Below are positions 22,895 through 28,046 of a DNA stretch of 28,046 nt, piece by piece. Source of the stretch: DASQPR01 sp035713725 (GTDB taxonomy: Bacteria; Actinomycetota; Actinomycetes; Mycobacteriales; Micromonosporaceae); assembly GCA_035713725.1 (NCBI GenBank), contig DASTMZ010000132.1, positions 1 to 28,046 on the forward strand, in the 5' to 3' direction. Every line of letters begins with the position of its first letter. Positions within the stretch are counted from its first letter, which is position 1. Made by a program: the position numbers and the translations under genes. The notes under the pieces are model-generated. The model searched no databases. It worked only from the letters and a program-made list of their open reading frames with translations, and was not told the DNA's origin.

Positions 22895-24331
22895 CTAGAC
22901 CTCGATGTTGTGCATAACGTGCTTGACCCTGGTGTAGTCCTCAAGGCCGTACATGGACAAGTCCTTGCCGTGCCCGGACCGCTTGAAGCCGCCGTGCGGC
23001 ATCTCGGCCACCAGCGGAATGTGCGTGTTGACCCAGACGCAGCCGAAGTCGAGGCGGTTGGACACGCGCATTGCGCGGCCGTGGTCACGGGTCCAAACCG
23101 ATGAAGCGAGGCCGTACTGCACGCCGTTCGCCCAGCGCACCGCCTCGTCCTCGTCGGTGAACCGCTGCACCGTGATGACCGGCCCGAACACTTCCTCCTG
23201 GATCACCTCGTCGGTCTGGTGCAGCCCGGACACGACGGTCGGCGCGTAGAAGTAGCCGCGGTCGCCGACCCGTACGCCGCCGGTGGTCAGCGTCGCGTGA
23301 TCGGGGAGCCGTTCGATATAGCCGCCCACTCGCTTGAGCTGATTCGCGTTGTTGAGCGGGCCGTAGAGCACGTCATCGTCGTCGGGCATTCCGGTCTTCG
23401 TGCCCCTGGCCTGCTCGGTGAGGGCGGCGACAAAGTCGTCGTGCGCGCCCGGCCCGGCGAGCACCCGCGTCGCGGCCGTGCAGTCTTGCCCGGCGTTGAA
23501 GTAGCCGGCCATCGCGATCGCCTCGGCCGCCGCGCCCAGGTCCGCGTCGTCGAAGACCACGACCGGCGCCTTGCCGCCGAGCTCGAGGTGAGTTCGCTTG
23601 AGATCGGGTACGGCGGCGGCGGCCACCTCCATGCCAGCCCGCGTGGAACCGGTGATCGAGACCATTTGTGGCGTCGGGTGCGAGACGAGCACGCGACCGG
23701 TGTCGCGGTCTCCGCACACCACGTTGAACACACCGGCCGGCAGGAATTCGGCGGCAACCTCGGCCAGCAGCAGCGTGGACGCTGGCGTGGTGTCGCTCGG
23801 CTTGAGCACCACCGTGTTGCCCGCGGCGAGTGCCGGCGCGATCTTCCAGATCGCCATCATCAGTGGGTAGTTCCACGGCGTGACCTGGCCGCAGACACCG
23901 ACCGGCTCGCGCCGGACATAGGACGTGTGGCCCTTCATGTATTCGGCCGCGGACTTGCCCTCGAGCATCCGTGCCGCTCCGGCGAAGAAGCGGATCTGAT
24001 CCACCGCGGGCGGGATCTCCTCACTGAGCGTGAGCCCGATCGGCTTGCCGGTGTTGCGGCTCTCCACCGCCACGAACTCCTCGGCCCGCGCCTCGATGGC
24101 GTCGGCGATCTTGAGAAGTGCGCGCTGCCGCTCGGACGGCGTGGTGTCGCGCCAGGATTCGAACGCGGTTGCCGCCGCGCTCATCGCGGCGTCCACGTCG
24201 GCCGGGCCGGACACCGGCGCGGTCGCGAACACCTCGCCGGTGGTCGGATCGATCAGGTCGGCGTACGCCCCATCCTTGGTGTCGACGTAGCCGCCGTCCA
24301 CGAAGTTCCGCAAGGTCTTGGTGTCACTCAT
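22895..24331 (-). CDS. Aldehyde dehydrogenase, gamma-aminobutyraldehyde type
   Basis: A 478-residue NAD(P)-dependent aldehyde dehydrogenase. Asn154 in T-P-W-N-Y-P, Lys177 in V-V-L-K-P-S-D, Glu250 in H-L-E-L-G-G-K-A-P and the catalytic Cys284 in Y-F-N-A-G-Q-D-C-T-A-A-T-R are all present. The G-Q-D-C-T-A form is common in gamma-aminobutyraldehyde dehydrogenases (PatD/YdcW type) and suits the adjacent gabT. It would oxidise 4-aminobutyraldehyde, formed by the class III aminotransferase or FAD oxidoreductase, to GABA. The ATG at 24331 follows AGGAGA with 6-base spacing. Two 13-bp direct repeats stand about 40 bases upstream of the start. Other aminoaldehydes, including betaine aldehyde, are possible substrates. 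Confidence 0.9.
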   Translation of the reverse strand: MSDTKTLRNFVDGGYVDTKDGAYADLIDPTTGEVFATAPVSGPADVDAAMSAAATAFESWRDTTPSERQRALLKIADAIEARAEEFVAVESRNTGKPIGLTLSEEIPPAVDQIRFFAGAARMLEGKSAAEYMKGHTSYVRREPVGVCGQVTPWNYPLMMAIWKIAPALAAGNTVVLKPSDTTPASTLLLAEVAAEFLPAGVFNVVCGDRDTGRVLVSHPTPQMVSITGSTRAGMEVAAAAVPDLKRTHLELGGKAPVVVFDDADLGAAAEAIAMAGYFNAGQDCTAATRVLAGPGAHDDFVAALTEQARGTKTGMPDDDDVLYGPLNNANQLKRVGGYIERLPDHATLTTGGVRVGDRGYFYAPTVVSGLHQTDEVIQEEVFGPVITVQRFTDEDEAVRWANGVQYGLASSVWTRDHGRAMRVSNRLDFGCVWVNTHIPLVAEMPHGGFKRSGHGKDLSMYGLEDYTRVKHVMHNIEV

Positions 24332-24370
24332 CGTGTTCTCCTGGCTCGATATCGGGTCGGGCTACCGGAC

Positions 24371-24398
24371 CTCGATCGCGCGGAGCTCGATCGCGCGG
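24371..24398 (-). promoter_or_regulatory. Tandem 13-bp direct repeats upstream of the aldehyde dehydrogenase gene
   Basis: CTCGATCGCGCGG occurs at 24371-24383 and 24386-24398, exactly repeated with a 15-bp period. The copies lie 40-67 bases before the aldehyde dehydrogenase start, where a regulator could act on the aldehyde dehydrogenase-gabT operon. No matching -35/-10 pair is clear. Confidence 0.35.
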
Positions 24399-24806
24399 CG
24401 AGAAAAACCTACTCGTACGCCATCCTGGCAACCGAATCCGTTGCGGACAAGGGAATGACCCACTGTTTCCGCGCGCGTGGTGCGGTGATGCGCGGGAGGG
24501 CTGTGCCCTTCGGTGCGTCGGTGCTCCTGGGGTACACCTGGGCGGCAGCCGTGATCGCCGACGCGACGCCGGATCACTCGACGACTAGACGCGGCCGCTC
24601 GGCGGCGCATTGGTGCCGTCGGTGACGTCCCGTGGGCCACCTCTGACAAATCTTTGACTCATCTTTGCAGCAAATCAGTCACGGCGATGACACCCGCACA
24701 TTCGCCATGACCTGCTGCGATTTCGAAGCGGCCCTGGGATTGGGACAATAGTCGGCGGTGGGGCTTGGCGTCGCTTCAGTTCGCAGCTTTAAGGAGGCAT
24801 TTAGCG
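24399..24806. other. Intergenic region, GC falling toward the acquired segment
   Basis: About 400 bases without a supported gene. Base composition becomes more AT-rich from about 24640. TCTTTG repeats with an 11-base period near 24651-24666. A complete Shine-Dalgarno sequence AAGGAGG stands at 24791-24797 and serves the reading frames that follow. One open frame on the minus strand (24362-24649) has arginine-rich, shadow-like composition and was not accepted. Confidence 0.5.
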
Positions 24807-24869
24807 GTGGCGAGTGAGGATGCACGTGAATGCGTCGGACGGACGGTCCTCGTGACATGGAGTTCATGA
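24807..24869 (+). CDS. Possible 20-codon leader ORF
   Basis: GTG at 24807 stands 9 bases after a full AAGGAGG (24791-24797), the best ribosome site in this region. The frame encodes about 20 residues and stops at TGA 24867-24869, overlapping an ATG (24866) of the membrane-protein frame in an ATGA junction. This looks like a translated leader that couples to the next gene. It has no recognisable family, and the real start of the downstream gene is uncertain, so it remains tentative. Confidence 0.3.
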   Translation: MASEDARECVGRTVLVTWSS

Positions 24870-25141
24870 GCAAAGGTCACTTTCGACGGGCTGCCCGCAG
24901 ACCTGCTGGAGTAGTCGGCCTAGCTCTCATCGTGATTGCTGTCTTGTTGGCGTTTGCTGGCGGAGTGACGCTGGGGATGGTGGTCGAAAGCCATCAATCT
25001 CATCGGTTCGATCTGCAGGCTTATGTCATAGCTGAGGTTGGCGCGGCCGTGGTGTTGGGGGGATGTGCACTGTATCTGTGGTACCGGGCGGCGGCCGCCA
25101 CACGAGACCCGTCTTCGCGGTCAGGCGGTCATGCACTCTGA
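24830..25141 (+). CDS. Small two-helix membrane protein, function unknown
   Basis: Up to 103 residues. A basic N-terminus (K-G-H-F-R-R-A-A-R-R-P) precedes a strong hydrophobic segment (V-V-G-L-A-L-I-V-I-A-V-L-L-A-F-A-G-G), a short polar loop (E-S-H-Q-S-H-R), a second hydrophobic segment (V-I-A-E-V-G-A-A-V-V-L-G-G-C-A-L-Y-L-W) and a short polar tail. Two membrane helices with positive ends inside are predicted. The start could be ATG 24830, 24857 or 24866; the last overlaps the leader stop. I do not recognise the family. Codon use and GC differ from the neighbouring core genes, and it sits beside a toxin-antitoxin pair, so it may have arrived with foreign DNA. Confidence 0.55.
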   Translation: MRRTDGPRDMEFMSKGHFRRAARRPAGVVGLALIVIAVLLAFAGGVTLGMVVESHQSHRFDLQAYVIAEVGAAVVLGGCALYLWYRAAAATRDPSSRSGGHAL

Positions 25142-25176
25142 GGGACTGTAAACGATCTTGAGAGCGCAAACCTAAT

Positions 25177-25238
25177 CGCTGGTTCCGCTGCGCTACGCGG
25201 CTCCCGGTCTGGGTGACTGGCGCGAAACCAGCGGGAGC
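25177..25238. other. Structured inverted-repeat region between the membrane protein and the toxin gene
   Basis: CGCTGGTT (25177-25184) pairs with AACCAGCG (25226-25233), and GCTCCC (25200-25205) with GGGAGC (25233-25238), so alternative hairpins are possible. It lies between convergent genes and may be a terminator. It does not fold as a tRNA by eye. Confidence 0.4.
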
Positions 25239-25270
25239 AGGCCGGACCCGGGATATTGCATGTGGCCCGG

Positions 25271-25657
25271 TCAAGCGGTGTTGATCAGCCAGTCCTCGAT
25301 CAGTGGCGGAGCCGGCAGACCGTTGTCAAGCCATGCAGTGACGGCCTCGGTGATGGGTCCCGGGTTGCGTCGGGAGCGGCGAAACGTCCGGCTGCTGGTA
25401 AACAGTAATCCGGTGGTGCCGCTGCCAGCCTGCAGGGCTCGAAGCATGATGGGACGGAAGTCCTTGACGTTTTCGGTCAGTAGCCAGCACCGCTCCACCA
25501 CGGCCCACGTGTACAGCTCATCGTCGGTCATCGCTCTGAGATCGGCACGCTCCGCGACAGCGACAACGTTGCGACCCAGCGCGCGCAGCGCTTCGGCGAT
25601 CTTCGGCGAGAACATCTCGTCCAGGGCAAGTTCCAGCGGTCCCGGCGGTGCGGTCAT
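25271..25657 (-). CDS. DUF5615 PIN-like toxin
   Basis: A 128-residue protein of the PIN-like DUF5615 group. L-A-L-D-E-M-F-S-P-K-I-A-E-A-L-R-A-L-G (about 9-27), E-R-A-D-L-R-A-M-T-D-D-E-L-Y-T-W-A (about 35-51) and L-L-T-E-N-V-K-D-F-R-P-I (about 58-69) hold the acidic residues expected for a Mg-dependent RNase site. Members pair with DUF433 or similar antitoxins as type II systems. The ATG at 25657 overlaps the stop of the antitoxin gene (ATGA), so the two are coupled. The frame could start 9 codons earlier, but the overlap favours this start. RNA target unknown. Confidence 0.8.
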   Translation of the reverse strand: MTAPPGPLELALDEMFSPKIAEALRALGRNVVAVAERADLRAMTDDELYTWAVVERCWLLTENVKDFRPIMLRALQAGSGTTGLLFTSSRTFRRSRRNPGPITEAVTAWLDNGLPAPPLIEDWLINTA

Positions 25658-26076
25658 GCGATGAGTTGTTGCTGAACCCGCCACGCGCGCTCAGCGCGCA
25701 CCGATGCTTCGTCCGCGGCTTGAATCTCCGCGTCAACCTCGTCGCGGTTGTCGCCGTAGTAGCTGACGACCGTCGCGATCCGGTTGACGTCGACAGCGAA
25801 CACCTCGGCAGCAGCTGCCAACGCGCCCGGCCCTCGCTCGTCGATCTCGCGGAGTAACTTGACGACCTCCCAGACATCGGGACCGTATGCCAAGGCCGCG
25901 CGACGACCTGACGGACCGCTCTTGAACACGATGCCCGGGTGCTCGGCCATCCGCAGTCCCTCATCAACCAGGCGCTGGGCCAAGGCGGAGGTGTTAGCCC
26001 CCGTCTCGGCCGCCGCACGCAGCCGCAACCGAGCCAGCAGCCCAGGCTCGAATCGAATCGACAGCGGCGTCGTCAT
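25654..26076 (-). CDS. Antitoxin with ribbon-helix-helix N-terminus and DUF433-like C-terminus
   Basis: A 140-residue protein. T-T-P-L-S-I-R-F-E-P-G-L-L-A-R-L-R-L-R-A (2-21) has the ribbon-helix-helix pattern, with a short strand followed by two helices. The C-terminal part (G-P-G-A-L-A-A-A-A-E-V-F-A-V-D-V-N-R-I-A-T-V-V-S-Y-Y-G-D-N-R-D-E-V-D-A-E-I) resembles DUF433-type helix-turn-helix regions that meet PIN-like toxins. It stands first in the two-gene operon, as antitoxins usually do. Repeated ATGCGCTACA motifs overlap its start and suit autoregulation. The toxin start overlaps its stop. It is a probable type II antitoxin; no experimental relative is claimed. Confidence 0.75.
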   Translation of the reverse strand: MTTPLSIRFEPGLLARLRLRAAAETGANTSALAQRLVDEGLRMAEHPGIVFKSGPSGRRAALAYGPDVWEVVKLLREIDERGPGALAAAAEVFAVDVNRIATVVSYYGDNRDEVDAEIQAADEASVRAERAWRVQQQLIA

Positions 26077-26103
26077 GCGCTACATCGTAGCACATGCGCT
26101 ACA
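26075..26103 (-). promoter_or_regulatory. Operator-like repeats at the antitoxin start
   Basis: ATGCGCTACA occurs at 26075-26084 and 26094-26103 (19-bp period), and between them GTAGC and GCTAC form an inverted repeat. The first copy overlaps the antitoxin start codon. Repeated short sites are usual for ribbon-helix-helix antitoxins that repress their own operon. Confidence 0.5.
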
Positions 26104-26299
26104 CATGGCGAACCGTCCATGGCCACCACATATGGCAGCCCTGCCACCGTCGTCACGTCGACGCGCCCATGCGGGCATCACGCCGGCCGCACGTCCACGG
26201 ATCCAGGCTTAGCCGGCTGGTCGGTCGCGCCGTGAACGCGGCACGCGGCTCGGTACGCTGAAGGTCATCACTGGCGAGCGCCGCGAGGAGTTGCGTGCC

Positions 26300-27706
26300 G
26301 TGTCCGACGTTCGGCTGACCGATTTCGTCAAGGCGTACGACGTCCGTGGGACCGTGCCCGACCAACTGGACACCGCGGTGTCGCGCGCGTTCGGCGCTGC
26401 GTTCGTCCGCGTACTGCGCCGGGAGGGACCGGTCTCGTCGATCGTCATCGTGCACGACATGCGACCGTCGTCGCCCGACCTGGCCAACGCGTTCGCGGAC
26501 GGCGCCGCGACCGAGGGCGCCGACGTCATCATGGCCGGGCTCGGTTCCACGGACATGGCCTACTTCGCCGCCGGCAGCCTCGACATGCCGGGCGCCATGT
26601 TCACCGCGAGCCACAATCCCGCGAAATACAACGGCATCAAGCTGTGCCGAGCGGCGGCGCTGCCGATCGGACTCGACACTGGTCTCGCCGACATCCGGGA
26701 CATCGCACAGGCGATCCTCGACGGCACCGACGCGCCACACGCCGACATGCCGGGTACGGTCACCGAGCGCGACCTGCTCGGCCCGTACGCGGCGCACCTG
26801 CGTTCGCTCGTCGACCTGACCGGCATCCGGCCGCTCAAGGTCGTGGTGGACGCTGGCAACGGCATGGCCGGCTACACCGTCCCAGCGGTGCTCGGCGACG
26901 AGAAGCTCGCCGCGCTGCCGCTGTCCATCGTGCCGCTCTACTTCGAACTCGACGGTACGTTCCCCAATCACGAGGCGAACCCGTTGGAGCCGAAGAACCT
27001 CGTGGACCTGCAGGCGGCCGTCGTCGACCACGGCGCCGACATCGGTCTCGCGTTCGACGGCGACGCCGACCGCTGCTTCGTTATCGACGAAAACGGCGCG
27101 CCGGTGTCCCCGAGCGCGGTGACCGCCCTTGTCGCGACTCGCGAGCTCGCGAAGCACCCCGGTTCCGTGGTCATTCACAACCTAATCACCTCGAGTGCGG
27201 TACCGGAGATCATCGCGGAGAACGGCGGTACGGCGGTGCGCACCCGCGTCGGACACTCCTTCATCAAGGCGGAGATGGCGCGCACCGGCGCCGTCTTCGG
27301 AGGCGAGCACTCCGCGCACTATTACTTCAAGGATTTCTGGGGCGCCGACACCGGCATGCTCGCCGCGATGCACATGCTCGCCGCGCTCGGCGGCCAGTCG
27401 CTTCCGCTGTCCGAATTCGCGGCGCGATTCGAACGGTACGTGGCGTCCGGTGAGATAAACACGACGGTCGCCGACCCGGTCGGAAAGCTCGCCGACGTCG
27501 AGGCGACTCTCGCCGGGCCGGACGCACCGGACGGTGTCACCGCGGACCACCTGGACGGGCTGACCGTACGATATGCGGACGGCGGCTGGTTGAACCTGCG
27601 ACCGTCCAACACCGAGCCACTGCTGCGGCTCAACGTGGAGGCGCCGAGCCGCGAACGAATGGCGCAGTTGCGCGACGCGGCCCTGGCCGTGGTACGCACC
27701 GGCTGA
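26300..27706 (+). CDS. manB: Phosphomannomutase/phosphoglucomutase
   Basis: A 468-residue alpha-D-phosphohexomutase that turns mannose-6-phosphate into mannose-1-phosphate, the substrate of manC (4467). The active-site serine is Ser104 in T-A-S-H-N-P-A-K-Y-N-G-I-K; F-D-G-D-A-D-R-C-F (about 252-260) binds Mg, G-G-E-H-S-A-H-Y-Y-F (about 334-343) reads the sugar hydroxyls, and R-P-S-N-T-E-P-L-L-R (about 434-443) binds phosphate. All four family loops are present and the length is usual. The GTG at 26300 has GAGGAG at 26285-26290; a TTG at 26291 is less likely. The Trm112-family and SIS-domain genes follow in the common actinomycete order, suggesting one operon for GDP-mannose supply. Confidence 0.93.
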   Translation: MSDVRLTDFVKAYDVRGTVPDQLDTAVSRAFGAAFVRVLRREGPVSSIVIVHDMRPSSPDLANAFADGAATEGADVIMAGLGSTDMAYFAAGSLDMPGAMFTASHNPAKYNGIKLCRAAALPIGLDTGLADIRDIAQAILDGTDAPHADMPGTVTERDLLGPYAAHLRSLVDLTGIRPLKVVVDAGNGMAGYTVPAVLGDEKLAALPLSIVPLYFELDGTFPNHEANPLEPKNLVDLQAAVVDHGADIGLAFDGDADRCFVIDENGAPVSPSAVTALVATRELAKHPGSVVIHNLITSSAVPEIIAENGGTAVRTRVGHSFIKAEMARTGAVFGGEHSAHYYFKDFWGADTGMLAAMHMLAALGGQSLPLSEFAARFERYVASGEINTTVADPVGKLADVEATLAGPDAPDGVTADHLDGLTVRYADGGWLNLRPSNTEPLLRLNVEAPSRERMAQLRDAALAVVRTG

Positions 27707-27773
27707 CGCCGCTGGCGCGCCACGACCAGACGCACGACGACACGTACGACCGCACGGCACGAAGGAGTTCCGG

Positions 27774-27974
27774 GTGACTCTCGATCCTCAGCTCGTCTCC
27801 CTGCTCGCTTGCCCGGACACTCACCACACCCCGCTGGACTACGACGAAGCGGCGGCAACCCTCACGTGTACCCAGTGCGGGCGTGTGTTCCCGATCCGGG
27901 ACGGCATCCCGGTGCTACTCCTCGACGAGGCGACCATGCCGGGCACGCCGACCGGCGACGCCGAGGCGCCGTAA
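27774..27974 (+). CDS. Trm112 family protein
   Basis: A 66-residue zinc-ribbon-like protein: L-V-S-L-L-A-C-P-D-T (8-16), then L-T-C-T-Q-C-G-R-V-F-P-I-R-D-G-I-P-V-L-L (30-49). Cys13, Cys32 and Cys35 remain, while the usual fourth ligand near C-P-x-C is replaced, so the metal site may be incomplete. The R-V-F-P-I-R-D-G-I-P-V-L-L motif is diagnostic of the Trm112/YcaR group, small helpers of methyltransferases in other organisms. The GTG at 27774 follows AAGGAG with 6-base spacing. The next gene's ATG overlaps the stop (TAATG), so translation is coupled. Its role between manB and the SIS gene is unknown. Confidence 0.88.
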   Translation: MTLDPQLVSLLACPDTHHTPLDYDEAAATLTCTQCGRVFPIRDGIPVLLLDEATMPGTPTGDAEAP

Positions 27975-28046
27975 TGGCGTCGCCACCGAACGGTTCGGCC
28001 GGAGTTCGCGGCTCGCGTGCCGTGGACGAACGGCTGCTCGACGACG
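27974..28046 (+). CDS. Start of a SIS-domain (ManA-like mannose-6-phosphate isomerase) protein, cut by the window end
   Basis: Only 24 codons are visible. The ATG at 27974 overlaps the Trm112-family stop by one base. After a short Gly/Ser-rich start the frame reads V-D-E-R-L-L-D-D, which resembles the F-D-E-x-L-L-D-D start of the actinomycete SIS-domain proteins that follow Trm112 and act as phosphomannose/phosphoglucose isomerases. The assignment rests mainly on gene order. Confidence 0.55.
   Translation, partial: MASPPNGSAGVRGSRAVDERLLDD

Noticed and set aside
23219..24625. 468-codon plus-strand frame opposite the aldehyde dehydrogenase gene
   Set aside because: The minus strand carries all catalytic residues of an aldehyde dehydrogenase; the plus-strand product is a low-complexity shadow.
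24362..24649. 95-codon minus-strand frame upstream of the aldehyde dehydrogenase gene
   Set aside because: Arg-rich, no ribosome site, no recognisable motif, and it overlaps likely regulatory repeats.
25142..25270. tRNA gene or attachment-site remnant, because of GGTTCC-like sequence and hairpins
   Set aside because: No cloverleaf, anticodon arm or acceptor pairing could be drawn; kept only as a structured region.

Overview
The window is high-GC DNA from an actinomycete (Actinomycetota). The assignment rests on gene content and order: a WhiB2-type iron-sulfur regulator, a metallopeptidase-family/DUF3499 pair, manB-Trm112-SIS order, a TIGR03089 protein, and coenzyme F420 genes (fbiA, fbiB and a fused fbiC) next to mannose-1-phosphate guanylyltransferase. 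GTG starts are frequent. Nothing in the sequence fixes the genus.

Layout. 1-2195: end of a sedolisin-type secreted peptidase closed by a strong hairpin, then a two-gene 3-oxoacid CoA-transferase operon (scoA-scoB) and a small membrane protein. 2192-5561: a TIGR03089 gene faces a family-4 glycosyltransferase and manC, which supplies GDP-mannose. 5680-10606: fbiB and fbiA (minus strand) diverge from fbiC (plus strand); together they cover FO synthesis, lactyl/PEP transfer and polyglutamylation of F420. fbiD is not in the window. 10628-11978: a broken methyltransferase and an intact GT2 enzyme. 12251-13721: whiB2, the metallopeptidase-family gene and DUF3499.

13771-24331 is mainly an amine-catabolism region. 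An Lrp/AsnC regulator, a class III aminotransferase and a PuuB-like FAD oxidoreductase read leftward. A saccharopine-dehydrogenase-like gene reads rightward from the same intergenic region. An aldehyde dehydrogenase and GabT follow on the minus strand. The likely route is diamine to aminoaldehyde to GABA to succinate semialdehyde. A GatD-like gene without its catalytic cysteine lies downstream of the FAD oxidoreductase. An AbiEi/AbiEii-type toxin-antitoxin pair sits between the saccharopine-dehydrogenase-like gene and gabT.

24640-26110 has visibly lower GC and looks acquired. It holds a small membrane protein gene with a possible 20-codon leader and a DUF433-like antitoxin/DUF5615 PIN-like toxin pair. 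26300-28046 returns to core genes: manB, a Trm112-family protein and the start of a SIS-domain (ManA-like) gene. With manC these belong to GDP-mannose supply.

No rRNA, tRNA, insertion sequence, integrase or CRISPR array was seen. The points most worth checking are the GatD-like pseudoenzyme with its roughly 100-residue insertion, an FbiB with a shortened C-terminal half, several operator-like repeats in front of regulators and toxin-antitoxin operons, and the decayed methyltransferase.
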